From an uncultured Spirochaetota bacterium (GTDB lineage: Bacteria > Spirochaetota > Spirochaetia > Treponematales > UBA12059): a DNA stretch of 51,114 nt. This document shows, one piece after another, positions 39,431-48,087 of this stretch (positions are counted from its first letter, which is position 1; the number at the start of each line of letters is the position of its first letter). Where the stretch lies: positions 1-51,114 of the forward strand of contig CALMRC010000039.1 in assembly GCA_937873275.1 (NCBI GenBank). Direction: 5' to 3'. Below the pieces are notes generated by a model that was not told the DNA's origin, made no database searches, and saw only the letters and a program-made list of their open reading frames with translations. The translations under genes were made by a program, and so were the position numbers.

Positions 39431-39913
39431 CTACCGGGACTCTTCGAAGAAGGCTTCCGGGCCGGGATACCGGAAGCGCTTTCGGGCGATGTGCTCGGGC
39501 ACGGTGAAGTACACCACCTTCGCCTCGCTTCCGACGGCGCCGTCCCCGTCGAACAGGGTGGAGACCACGACCGCGCGGTTTCCGTCCATCCTCTCGAGCC
39601 GTGCCCGGAGGGTCACGGGGCCTTTGGCGATGAGGACAGGAGCCTTGTAGTCGACCGAGAGGTTCGCGGTCCAGCCCGCGGTCCTCGCCTGGGTGAAGAC
39701 CACCCAGGAGGCGATCTCGTCGTGGGCCGTGGCCTGGATTCCCCCGTGCAGGACCCCCTCGAACCCGGTGTAGTCCGGGCCGGCATTCCAGGTCGTGACC
39801 AGGTCCCCGCCGTCCTCGAAGAACTCGAGGGCCAGGCCGATGGAGTTTCTCGGGGAGCAGCCGAAGCAGCGGGAACCCGGGTCGGTCCGAAACGGATTGA
39901 TGACCTTTCTCAT
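39431..39913 (-). CDS. PaaI-like hotdog-fold thioesterase
   Basis: Hotdog-fold protein of 160 residues. The acyl-CoA thioesterase motif appears as GFEGVLHGGIQATAHDEIASW, followed by TANLSVDYKAPVLIAKGPVTLRARL. An N-terminal CFGCSPRNSIGL motif is typical of a PaaI-like subgroup. Hydrolysis of acyl- or aryl-CoA is expected, with unknown substrate. The ATG at 39913 has GGAGG upstream; the track ORF starting at 41038 reads through unrelated sequence. Confidence 0.87.
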   Translation of the reverse strand: MRKVINPFRTDPGSRCFGCSPRNSIGLALEFFEDGGDLVTTWNAGPDYTGFEGVLHGGIQATAHDEIASWVVFTQARTAGWTANLSVDYKAPVLIAKGPVTLRARLERMDGNRAVVVSTLFDGDGAVGSEAKVVYFTVPEHIARKRFRYPGPEAFFEESR

Positions 39914-39978
39914 GGATCCTCCGGCATCACAGTACCGGCGCCGGAACGGGCTTTCAAGACGCCCCGGCCCGGGAGTCT

Positions 39979-40701
39979 TCAGCTTCCCGGCACGCTGCCC
40001 GCGGGCGGCGTTTTTGGGGGATCCGCGTACTCCACCTGGACTTCCGTCAGCCACTTCACCCACTTCGATCCGGCCAGGGACGGGAAGACCGCCCGGACGG
40101 GGAACCCGTGGAGCACCGGCACGGGGCGGCCCTCGGCGAACTCGTAGGCCAGGAAATTGCCCGGCGCCCGGGCGTCCTCCATGCTCACCCAGGCGGAGTA
40201 GCCGTCGGCGCTGACCAGGTTCACGCCCTTCGCGTCCTCCAGGGGGCCCGCTAGGTCCAGGAGGGCCGACAGGGAGGCCCCCGCCCAGACCGCGTTGTCC
40301 TCGAAGTATCCCGGGCAGACCAGGGTGGACCGGGAACGTACGCGGGGGAGGGTGCGCAGTTCGTCGAAGTCGAGGGACAGGGGGTTCCGGACCGCCCCCG
40401 TGACCGCCAGCCGCCAGGAGGCGAAGTCCACCCGGACCGCGGTCCCGGTCACGTGGAGCCCCGAATCGGGATCGAGCTCCGCGTAGCCGGGGATGAAGGA
40501 GGGCAGCCCGGGAGGGATCACGGGAGTCAGGTCGGACCGGGTCCGGGCCGGGAAGAACTCCGGATCCGCGGATGCGGGACCTTGGTCCGGGGATGCGGGA
40601 GATCGGGAGGTGGAGGGCGAGGCCAGGCCGCAGGCCGAAAGGCCGAAAACCAGGGCCGCCGCGAGGATCGAGGTTCCGAGGACGGTTTTGCGAGCTTGCA
40701 T
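39979..40701 (-). CDS. Lipoprotein molybdopterin-dependent oxidoreductase (sulfite oxidase fold)
   Basis: Protein of 240 residues with a lipoprotein signal (LVFGLSACG, Cys near residue 24). The oxidored_molyb fold follows: WRLAVTGAVRNPLSLDFDELRTLPRVRSRSTLVCPGYFEDNAVWAG, where the Cys in LVCPG is the expected molybdenum ligand. HGFPVRAVFPSLAGSKWVKWLTEVQV is the conserved end. YedY-like or sulfite-oxidase-like chemistry outside the cytoplasm is likely. The ATG at 40701 has GGGAGG upstream and overlaps the stop of the preceding gene by one base. Confidence 0.88.
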   Translation of the reverse strand: MQARKTVLGTSILAAALVFGLSACGLASPSTSRSPASPDQGPASADPEFFPARTRSDLTPVIPPGLPSFIPGYAELDPDSGLHVTGTAVRVDFASWRLAVTGAVRNPLSLDFDELRTLPRVRSRSTLVCPGYFEDNAVWAGASLSALLDLAGPLEDAKGVNLVSADGYSAWVSMEDARAPGNFLAYEFAEGRPVPVLHGFPVRAVFPSLAGSKWVKWLTEVQVEYADPPKTPPAGSVPGS

Positions 40702-41060
40702 CACGGTTTCCTCCCGGCCGCCCGCTCCGGGGCGGGAACGGAAAGTAAAAGACCCAGCGTGAAGCGCAGGGCCTCCTCGTCCCAAGGCTCCTCCGCGGCG
40801 GGAAGGGCGAAGAAGGTCCAGGTTCTGCCGGCATCCCGCCCGAGGGGGACGAAGTCCGCGAGGGGTATCCCGGAATCCCGGGCGGACCGGATGACCCCGG
40901 GATCGGACTTGATGCCGACCCCGCCTTCCATGAGGCATAGGCGCATCCGGCCGTACTCGAACCAGGCCGGGTACCCGAACATCTTCCGCTACCGTACGGG
41001 AAGGATCTGGGGTAGGGTGTCGTCCAGCCATCGCTCACAGGACGGGTTCCAGGAAGCCAT
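40701..41060 (-). pseudogene. TfoX_N-like small protein interrupted by an in-frame TAG
   Basis: An ATG at 41060 with a strong AAGGAG site starts MASWNPSCERWLDDTLPQIL, runs 23 codons and meets TAG at 40989-40991. The same frame continues as RKMFGYPAWFEYGRM to a TGA at 40701. RKMFGYPA with the following segment resembles the start of TfoX N-terminal-like domains, in which the residues before RKMFG belong to the same domain. Without the TAG the product would be 119 residues. The amber may be a true disruption, a sequencing error, or a readthrough codon. The ATG at 40982 alone would give a truncated 93-residue protein without a ribosome site. Confidence 0.65.
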
Positions 41061-41244
41061 CGGATCTCCTTGTATGCTGGGCGGGCATACCGTGGATTCT
41101 TCCACTAAGATACTCATTCGGTAGTCGAATCAAAAAGTCAGAATTGGGGGCCCCTTCATCGCGCCGGGATAGTGGCCGTACCGCCCGCTTCGGGTATACT
41201 GGAAACGGGATGCTTCCCCGCAGATCACCGTCAAGGAGAAGGCC

Positions 41245-42579
41245 GTGAAACTGAAACCCTGGGTTCCCCGCGAGGCGGTGAAGATCGAGCTGGGACGGCA
41301 GAGCCGAGTCTTTCTGGGGGTAACCGCCTTGCTGGGGCCCGCGTATGCCCGGTTCGTCCTTCGCCTGTCCCGGATCGGCGTCGAGGGACGGGAACGCCTG
41401 GCCGAGGAATACCGCCGATCCGCCGCGGACGAGGGGCGGTTCATCCTGGCGTACCGCCATCCCGGGGACGCGGATCCTCACCTGGTCTTCCACGTCCTGA
41501 CGAACCTGATCCGGGGCCGGGCGCCGGCCACGGAACCCGACGGCCGCCCCGGGGCCTGGTATCCCTCGGGCACGGAGGTCCAGCTCTGGGCCAGCCCCCT
41601 GGTGCTCTGGGCCCTCCGGAACGCCGGGATCGTGCCGGTGCGCCACGGTGCCGTGGACCGGGCGGTCCTGGACTACCTGGTTCGCGCCGTGTCCGAGCGG
41701 CGGAGGCCCATGGCCATCGCGCCGGAGGGCATGGCCACCCTCAACGGCGGGATCCTGCCGGAGTTGGACCCGGGGACCACCCGTATCGCCCTGCTGGCCG
41801 CGGAGCGCCTGGCCTCCTCGGACAACCCCGTGCCGGTCCGCATCCTGCCCCTGGCCATCGAGTATTCCTACGAGCGTACGACCAGCCCCGCCCGTCTCGG
41901 CCGCTTCCTGGACCGCCTGGAACGCAGGATCGGCCTGGACCGGTCCGCCCCGGGAAATGAAACCCCGGAGGCGATCAAGGCCCGGCTTCTGGCGATCTGG
42001 GAACGACTGGTCGACGTCGCGGAGAAGTCCTTCGCCCGGTCCTGGGGTCTCAAGCCGGCCCCGGCGGGCTCGGCTCTCGCGGAGCGGCTTGCGGTTCTCC
42101 TGGACGCCTCGATCTCCCGGATGGAGTCGTTCTACGGCGTGCCGCCCGCGGCTACCCTAAAAGCCCGGATCCTGAACATCCGGGCGGAGTCCCTGCGCAG
42201 GGTCTTCTATTCCCGGGAGGAGTTGGCGGCCATGAGTCCCCTGGAGCTCGGTGCCGCCCGCCGGGGCGCCGCGGAAGCCTATTTCCTGGACAAGATCTAC
42301 ATGACCGCCGCCCTGGGGCAGTTCCTGGATCCGGGGTACCTGGACGGGACCCCCCACTTCAACCGCCTGGTGGAGACGGCTCAGAATCTCCACGACTTCG
42401 CCAACCGGTTGGAGGGCATGGAGCTCAAGCACCGGTCCAAGTACTTCCGCAAGGACGCCCGGGTCATCGTGGGCGAACCCATCGAGGTCTCCCGCCGGCC
42501 CGGGGAGGGCCGGAAGGAGGCCGCCGAGCGGGTGGAGCGGGAACTGGAGGAGGGTTTCCGACGGTTGATACGGCATTGA
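41245..42579 (+). CDS. PlsC-like phospholipid acyltransferase
   Basis: Protein of 444 residues with a glycerophosphate acyltransferase core. The catalytic His-x4-Asp occurs in AYRHPGDADPHLVF near residue 71, the lipid-phosphate motif region is GIVPVRHG, and PEGMATLNGGILPE holds the Glu-Gly motif. The protein is about twice the usual PlsC size, with a helical C-terminal extension of unknown role. A GGAGAAGG-like site precedes the ATG. Acylation of lysophosphatidate or a related lipid is expected. It is monocistronic and convergent with the M20 gene. Confidence 0.82.
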   Translation: MKLKPWVPREAVKIELGRQSRVFLGVTALLGPAYARFVLRLSRIGVEGRERLAEEYRRSAADEGRFILAYRHPGDADPHLVFHVLTNLIRGRAPATEPDGRPGAWYPSGTEVQLWASPLVLWALRNAGIVPVRHGAVDRAVLDYLVRAVSERRRPMAIAPEGMATLNGGILPELDPGTTRIALLAAERLASSDNPVPVRILPLAIEYSYERTTSPARLGRFLDRLERRIGLDRSAPGNETPEAIKARLLAIWERLVDVAEKSFARSWGLKPAPAGSALAERLAVLLDASISRMESFYGVPPAATLKARILNIRAESLRRVFYSREELAAMSPLELGAARRGAAEAYFLDKIYMTAALGQFLDPGYLDGTPHFNRLVETAQNLHDFANRLEGMELKHRSKYFRKDARVIVGEPIEVSRRPGEGRKEAAERVERELEEGFRRLIRH

Positions 42580-42715
42580 CGGTGATCGGTGGACAGTGGT
42601 CGGTGAACGGAAGCGGCTTCGGAACGCGGCCGGCGCCAACGCTTTAGCGTTGAATGCGGCCGCGATCGCGTCTCCCCTCCGTCCACCGTTCACCGTTCAC
42701 CGTCCACCGCCCACG
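42580..42715. repeat. Dispersed heptad-like repeats, copies C and D, with a central hairpin
   Basis: Copy C (42580-42610) runs forward after the acyltransferase stop and shares 17 identical bases with copy A. Copy D (42677-42715) runs in the inverse sense over the end of the M20 gene. Between them CAACGC-TTTA-GCGTTG (42637-42652) is flanked by GCGGCC and GGCCGC, forming a cruciform-like core. This is probably a bidirectional terminator built from repeats. Confidence 0.65.
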
Positions 42716-44015
42716 ACAGTGTCCGCGATGCGAAAAGCTCCTCCAGGGAGCGGAGGTACTCCTCCTTCGTGAACTCCGGCTTGAAGCCCCGGCGCAGTTC
42801 CCGGGCCTTGGCGGCCCCGTCCCGGGCCAGCTCGAAGGCCGCGGCGGCCAGGATCCGGGCGGGCTCCCGGAAGGCCCGGACCGGGTCCGAGACCCGGAAA
42901 TCGGAGGCGTGGATGGTGCCCGAGAAGCCCGCGTATCCGAGCTGGCAGGTCGGGACCAGGGCCGCCACGTCCCCGATGTCGTCGCTGGCGAAGGACCGGT
43001 CCCGGAAGTCGATGTCCTTTTCCGCCAGGACGGTTCGGGCGGCCGCCCCGAGGACCTCCCCCAGGGCGGGATCGGGCCGGAAGGGCATGTAGCCCGGGGA
43101 GTTGTCGATCCGGACGGACGCGCCCAGGGCGACGGCCCCGGCGGCCAGGGCCCGGTCCACCTTGGCGTCCGCGTCCCGGATGGCCGGCCAGGAAGCCCCC
43201 CGCACGTAGGTCTCCAGGACCGCGGTGTCCGGGACGGTGTTCACCGTGGTCCCCCCGGTCTTCATCACCGGGTGCACCCGGATGTGGTCGTCGTCCCGGA
43301 AGGTCTCCCTCTGGGCGTGGATCGCCAGCAGGGCCAGGGACGCCGCGTTCAGGGCGTTGATTCCCTTCTCGGGCCAGGCCCCCGCGTGGGCGCTCCGGCC
43401 CAGGAAGGTGGCGCGTTTGGCCAGGAAGCCGTTCAGGGTGCCGTTGACCGTGGCGACCCTCTCCGGGGAATCGGACATGGAGTGGTACTTGAGGGCCACG
43501 GTCGCGTCGTCCAGGACCCCCAGGCGGATCATCTCCTGCTTCCCCGAGAGGAAGCGTACCTTCCCCTCGGCGCGGAGGGACAGGCGGTACTCCATCTCCA
43601 GGAATTCCTCCGCGGGGGTTCCCAGGAAGACCAGCCGGGCCTTTTCCCGCTCCGGGACCCCCGCCTCCGCCAGGGCCCGGAAGACCGCGAGCATGACGGC
43701 CATCTGGGCGTGGTGCCCGCAGGAGTGGGCCACCCCGCCGGCGGCCCCGGAGGTGAGGATGGCGTCCAGGTCCGCGATCAGGAAGATCCCGGGGGCGTCC
43801 GGGGGGCCGAGGTCCGCCCGGATTCCCGTCCGGGCGATGCCGGTCCGGACCCGGGCTCCCGTGTCCCGGAGCGCCTTCTCCAGGAGGGCGGCGGTCCTCT
43901 CCTCCCGGAACCCGAGCTCCGGGTGGGCGGCCAGGTCCGCCGCGAGGCCCTCCGCGTCCGCCGAGCCCCGTTCCAGGGCCTTCAACACCTCGCCGAATCC
44001 GGAATTCCCGCCCAT
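42690..44015 (-). CDS. M20-family amidohydrolase (IAA-amino-acid hydrolase/AbgB-like)
   Basis: Zinc amidohydrolase of 441 residues of the M20D type. AAHPELGFREERTAALLE, the metal motif HSCGHHAQMAVML, the catalytic Glu pair in GTPAEEFLEM, and a dimerisation-domain segment FLGRSAHAGAWPEKGINALNA are visible. Such enzymes hydrolyse N-acyl or peptide-like amides of amino acids. The last codons (WAVDGER) lie in repeat copy D. It is divergent from the BMP operon. Confidence 0.9.
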   Translation of the reverse strand: MGGNSGFGEVLKALERGSADAEGLAADLAAHPELGFREERTAALLEKALRDTGARVRTGIARTGIRADLGPPDAPGIFLIADLDAILTSGAAGGVAHSCGHHAQMAVMLAVFRALAEAGVPEREKARLVFLGTPAEEFLEMEYRLSLRAEGKVRFLSGKQEMIRLGVLDDATVALKYHSMSDSPERVATVNGTLNGFLAKRATFLGRSAHAGAWPEKGINALNAASLALLAIHAQRETFRDDDHIRVHPVMKTGGTTVNTVPDTAVLETYVRGASWPAIRDADAKVDRALAAGAVALGASVRIDNSPGYMPFRPDPALGEVLGAAARTVLAEKDIDFRDRSFASDDIGDVAALVPTCQLGYAGFSGTIHASDFRVSDPVRAFREPARILAAAAFELARDGAAKARELRRGFKPEFTKEEYLRSLEELFASRTLSWAVDGER

Positions 44016-44128
44016 CCCTTCCTCCTTGGCCCGATCTTCGTGACACTACCCTAGTTCCGTGGGGGAACTTTTTCAACCGGCCGCCGGAGCCGCGGGACGA
44101 CCCCGACCGGAATCCTGACTAATCGCTA

Positions 44129-44158
44129 TTGATTTGCCCCGAGGGCATAGCATATTCT
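44129..44158 (+). promoter_or_regulatory. Possible promoter of the BMP/purine operon
   Basis: TTGATT (44129-44134), an 18-base spacer and TATTCT (44153-44158). The leader of about 60 bases carries no purine-riboswitch core. Confidence 0.45.
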
Positions 44159-44224
44159 TAATCTTTACGGTGAACCGAGGGATCGCGACCCGCGTCGCGC
44201 CCGATGTATCGCGAGGAGGTTTCC

Positions 44225-45295
44225 ATGAAGCGTCTCATGCTGCCCGTCGTCCTCGTCCTGGCCCTGGCCTTCGCCCTTCCGGCGGCGGCCCAGACCACGA
44301 ACGTCTTCCTGCTGATTTCCGGATCCCTGGGGGACAAGGGATTCAACGACTCCGCCAAGGCGGGCCTGGACATGATCAAGGCCAAGTACGGGGCCAAGGT
44401 CACCACGAAGTACACCGAGTTGGGCGCGGACACGGCCAAGTACGCCCCCTCCCTGGAGGACGCGGGCGCCGAGGGCTACGCGGTGGTCTTCTGCTCCAAC
44501 AATTTCCGCAGCGCCGTCCAGGAGATCGCGCCCCGGTACCCGAACACCTTGTACGTCATGTACGACGGCTGGGTCGAGGGGGACATCCCCAACGTCTACT
44601 CGGTGCAGTACAAGAACTCCGAGGCGGGTTACCTGGCGGGCGTCCTGGCGGGCAGCATGACCCGGACGGGCGGCAATCCCAAGCTCAACCCCGACAACGT
44701 CATCGGCTTCATCGGCGGCCGGGACATCACGGGGATCAACGACTTCTTCGTCGGCTACATCGCCGGGGCCCAGAAGGTCAACCCGGCGGTCAAGATCGTG
44801 TACAACTACGTGAACTCCTTCACGGACACCGCCAAGGCGAAGGACCAGGCCCTGGTCCAGTTCGGGTCCTACAAGGCCGACGTGGTCTACCACGCGGCGG
44901 GACGGGCGGGCCTGGGGCTCTTCGACGCGGCGGTGGAGACCGGCAAGTACGCCATCGGCGTGGACACGGACCAGGCCTCCCTCTTCCCCAGCGAGCCGGC
45001 CAAGGCGGGACTGATCCTCTCCTCCACGATGAAGCGCGTGGACCTGACCCTGGCGGGTGCCTTCGACAAGTTCATGGCCGGCCAGAAGCTCGGGGGCCAG
45101 AAGGTCTACCTGGGCGTCGCGGACGGGGTCATCGGATTCGCCCCCCTCAACAAGGCGGTGCCGGGATCCATCCAGAAGGAGATGGACAGGATCATCGGGG
45201 AGATCAAGGCGGGCAAGGTCACCATCCCCTCGGCTTTCAGCATGAGCGCCGACGAGATCAACAAGATGCGGGACGCCGTCAACCCGAACAAGTAA
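44225..45295 (+). CDS. BMP/PnrA-type nucleoside-binding protein
   Basis: Exported binding protein of 356 residues with a Sec signal peptide (cleavage near AAAQT). The BMP family pattern begins LISGSLGDKGFNDSAKAGLDMIK and continues with NSEAGYLAGVLAG and IGFIGGRDITGINDFFVGYIAGA. Family members such as PnrA bind purine nucleosides. The ATG at 44225 follows GAGGAGG. A terminator-like hairpin lies between it and the ATPase gene, probably allowing excess binding protein. Nucleoside specificity is strongly supported by the deaminase and phosphorylase genes in the same operon. Confidence 0.92.
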   Translation: MKRLMLPVVLVLALAFALPAAAQTTNVFLLISGSLGDKGFNDSAKAGLDMIKAKYGAKVTTKYTELGADTAKYAPSLEDAGAEGYAVVFCSNNFRSAVQEIAPRYPNTLYVMYDGWVEGDIPNVYSVQYKNSEAGYLAGVLAGSMTRTGGNPKLNPDNVIGFIGGRDITGINDFFVGYIAGAQKVNPAVKIVYNYVNSFTDTAKAKDQALVQFGSYKADVVYHAAGRAGLGLFDAAVETGKYAIGVDTDQASLFPSEPAKAGLILSSTMKRVDLTLAGAFDKFMAGQKLGGQKVYLGVADGVIGFAPLNKAVPGSIQKEMDRIIGEIKAGKVTIPSAFSMSADEINKMRDAVNPNK

Positions 45296-45304
45296 ACCCT
45301 TCCC

Positions 45305-45334
45305 AGGCGGCCCCGGCGGGCCGCCTGTATTTTT
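45305..45334 (+). terminator. Intra-operon terminator or attenuator after the BMP gene
   Basis: AGGCGGCCC-CGGC-GGGCCGCCT is a perfect 9-bp stem followed by GTATTTTT. The downstream genes have the same orientation, so partial termination is likely. Confidence 0.75.
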
Positions 45335-45398
45335 GATCCGCCGGGCGAAGCCCCGGAACATCGACGTTCCCCGGGGTGCCCGGCAAGGAAACACGCGA

Positions 45399-46955
45399 GT
45401 GGAAACCATTCTCCAGGCCGTGGACCTCTGCAAGGTGTACGGCAACGGCACGGCGGCCAACAAATTCGTCAACCTGACGGTGCGGCGGGGCGAAATCCTC
45501 GGACTGGTCGGGGAGAACGGCGCCGGCAAGTCCACCCTCATGAAGGTGGTCTACGGGGAGGAGGCTCCGAGCTCCGGATCCCTCCTCCTGGACGGAAAGC
45601 CCGTGCGGTTCGGGTCCTCCCGGGACGCCATCGCCGCGGGGATCGGCATGGTCCACCAGCACTTCATGCTGGTGCCCTCCCTTACCCTGGCGGAGAACCT
45701 GGTCCTCGGCCGGGAACCCCGGAAGAAGTCCGGGATGTACGACCTGGACCGGGCGGTGCGGATCGCGGAGGAGCTCTCGGCCAAGTACAACCTCCGTATC
45801 ATCCCCTGGGCCCGGGTGGTGGACGTCTCCGTGTCGATGCGGCAGAAGCTGGAGATCCTGAAAACCCTGTACCGGGGGGCCCGGATCCTCATCCTGGACG
45901 AGCCCACCTCGGTCCTGACCCCCCAGGAGACGGACGAGCTCTTCGCGGAGCTCAAGGCCCTCCGGGACAAGGGCCAGACCATCATCTTCATCAGCCACAA
46001 GCTGGGGGAGGTCTTCCAGCTCTGCGACCGGGTGACGGTGATGCGGGACGGGGCGGTCATCGGCACCCACGACATCGGGGACGTGGATCGCCAGACCATC
46101 TCCAACGAGATGGTGGGCCGGGAGGTCCGGCTGACCCTGGACAAGACCCCCGCGGCCCCGGGGGCCACGGCCCTGGAGGTCCGGGATCTCTCCTTCGTGG
46201 ACGACTTCGGCATCACCATGGTGGACCGGGTCTCCTTCTCCCTCCGGAAGGGCGAGGTCCTGGGGGTGGTCGGAGTGGACGGCAACGGACAGTCCGAGCT
46301 GGTTCGCATCCTCACGGGCCACGCCCGGACCCTGACCGGCTCGGTCCGAAAGGGGGAAGAGGACCTGACCAACGCCCCCCCCCGTAGGATCCGCAAAGCC
46401 GGGGTGGCCCACGTGGCCGAGGACCGGATGACCGTGGGCGCGGCCCTGCCGGCCAGCATCGCGGACAACCTCCTGGCGGACCGCTACTCCGAGCCCGCCT
46501 TCACCGGGGGCGGGGGCTTCCTCCGGCGCTCGGCCATCCAGGCGGAGGCGAAGGGCATCGTCGAGCGCTTCGACATCCGCTGTTCCTCCCCGAACCAGAG
46601 CGTGGCCAGCCTTTCCGGGGGCAACATGCAGAAGGTGGTCATCGGCCGGGAGTTCACCGCCGCCGCGGACGTCCTGGTGGTGTCCCAGCCCACCCGGGGG
46701 GTGGACATCGGGGCCATCGAGTTCATCCACCGGACCATCCTGTCCATGCGGGACGAGGGCAAGGCCATTCTCCTGGTGTCCTCGGACCTGGGGGAGGTCC
46801 TGTCCCTCTCGGACAGCCTCATCGTGATGCACGCAGGCAGGATCGTGGCATGGTTCCCCGAAGCCTCCGCCGTGACGGACAAGGAGCTGGGGCTGTACAT
46901 GCTCGGGCTCAAGACCCAGGACGAGAAGGAGATCAGGAAGGTGCTCCATGCGTGA
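45399..46955 (+). CDS. Nucleoside ABC importer ATPase, duplicated
   Basis: Two fused ABC ATPase domains in 518 residues, as in RbsA/NupA-type importers. The first has GENGAGKSTLMK, Q-loop MVHQHFMLVPSLTLAENL, signature-region VSVSMRQKLEILK and ILILDEPTSVLTPQE. The second has a modified Walker A (GVDGNGQSELVR), signature LSGGNMQKVVIGRE and QPTRGVD. This asymmetry is normal for the family. The preferred start is GTG 45399 with AAGGAAA upstream. Its end overlaps the first permease gene by eight bases. Confidence 0.93.
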   Translation: METILQAVDLCKVYGNGTAANKFVNLTVRRGEILGLVGENGAGKSTLMKVVYGEEAPSSGSLLLDGKPVRFGSSRDAIAAGIGMVHQHFMLVPSLTLAENLVLGREPRKKSGMYDLDRAVRIAEELSAKYNLRIIPWARVVDVSVSMRQKLEILKTLYRGARILILDEPTSVLTPQETDELFAELKALRDKGQTIIFISHKLGEVFQLCDRVTVMRDGAVIGTHDIGDVDRQTISNEMVGREVRLTLDKTPAAPGATALEVRDLSFVDDFGITMVDRVSFSLRKGEVLGVVGVDGNGQSELVRILTGHARTLTGSVRKGEEDLTNAPPRRIRKAGVAHVAEDRMTVGAALPASIADNLLADRYSEPAFTGGGGFLRRSAIQAEAKGIVERFDIRCSSPNQSVASLSGGNMQKVVIGREFTAAADVLVVSQPTRGVDIGAIEFIHRTILSMRDEGKAILLVSSDLGEVLSLSDSLIVMHAGRIVAWFPEASAVTDKELGLYMLGLKTQDEKEIRKVLHA

Positions 46956-48087
46956 CGGAACCGAACGACGGAAATCCCCGGGCAGGCTCGGGCTCTTCTT
47001 CACGAACCGGGACGCCCTGGAGCCCGCCCTGGTCACCCTCTTCGCCGCGGTCTTCTCCCTCCTGGCGGGGGTGGGACTCATCTTCCTGGTCAGCAAGGAG
47101 CCCGCCCAGTCGGCGCGGAACTTCCTCCTGGGACCCTTCCTGCGGACCTACAACATCTACTACATGATGATCGCCATGGTGCCCCTGACCTTCACGGGCC
47201 TGGCCCTGTGCATCATCTACCAGTCCAAGCACATGTCCCTGATCGTGGATTCCTCGTTCTACATCGGGGCGGTCACGGCCACCGCGGTGGGCATCCACGC
47301 GGCCCTGCCGGCGGGATGGCATCCCGCGGCGGCCATGCTGGCGGCGGGGACCGTGGGGGGCTTCATAGGCCTCCTGCCGGCGATCCTCAAGATCCGGTGG
47401 CGGGCCAACGAGCTCGTCTCCTCCCTGATGCTGAACTACGTCTTCTACTTCATCGGGAGCTTCATCATCCTCTACTTCCTCCGGGATCGGAACCAGACCA
47501 TCCTGTCGTCCCTTCCGTTCCGGAAGACTTTCCTGTTGCCGCGCCTGGTCCCGAACACCCAGCTCCACGCGGGATTCCTGGTGGCCGCGGTCTTCGTGGT
47601 CCTGGTGTCCGTCTTCCTGTACCGGACCAAGTGGGGCTACGAGATCCGGATGATCGGGGCCAACCAGAAGTTCGCCGCCTACGCGGGTCTCTCGGTGCCC
47701 ACGGTGATCCTCTACTCCCATTTCGTGTCCGGGTTCCTGGGCGGCGTGGGAGGCGCCATCGAGATGGCGGGGCTCTACAAGGCCTTCATCTGGCAGATGA
47801 ACCCCTCCTACGCCTGGGACGGGGTCATCGTGGCCATGCTGGCCCGGAAGAATCCCAAGTTCGTACCCCTGTCCGCCTTCTTCCTGGCCTACATGCGGGT
47901 GGGGGCGGACTTCATGTCCCGCCGGGGGGACGTGGCCTTCGAGTTCATCACCCTCCTCCAGGGCCTCATCATCCTGATCCTGGCCTCGGACAAGATCGTG
48001 AACTACTTCAAGGCACGCAGGCTCCAGCGGACCGCCCTGGCGCGGACCGCGGAAGCCCGGGCCGCCGGGGCGGGAGGCGCGGAATGA
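46948..48087 (+). CDS. Nucleoside ABC importer permease 1 (NupB-like)
   Basis: Permease of 379 residues with eight to nine hydrophobic segments of the branched-chain/ribose permease fold. GFIGLLPAILKIRWRANELVSSLMLNYV and GYEIRMIGANQKFAAYAGL are typical of the larger permease in BMP-type importers. The ATG overlaps the ATPase end, and its stop overlaps the second permease start (ATGA). It pairs with permease 2 to form the nucleoside channel. Confidence 0.92.
   Translation: MRDGTERRKSPGRLGLFFTNRDALEPALVTLFAAVFSLLAGVGLIFLVSKEPAQSARNFLLGPFLRTYNIYYMMIAMVPLTFTGLALCIIYQSKHMSLIVDSSFYIGAVTATAVGIHAALPAGWHPAAAMLAAGTVGGFIGLLPAILKIRWRANELVSSLMLNYVFYFIGSFIILYFLRDRNQTILSSLPFRKTFLLPRLVPNTQLHAGFLVAAVFVVLVSVFLYRTKWGYEIRMIGANQKFAAYAGLSVPTVILYSHFVSGFLGGVGGAIEMAGLYKAFIWQMNPSYAWDGVIVAMLARKNPKFVPLSAFFLAYMRVGADFMSRRGDVAFEFITLLQGLIILILASDKIVNYFKARRLQRTALARTAEARAAGAGGAE

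Noticed and set aside
44053-44073. Plus-strand terminator AGTTCC-N5-GGAACT-TTTT
   Set aside because: The stem is only 6 bp, and no plus-strand gene ends before it because the M20 gene lies on the minus strand. It may be chance.
44016-44224. Purine riboswitch before the BMP operon
   Set aside because: The conserved junction and loop sequences of purine riboswitches are not present.
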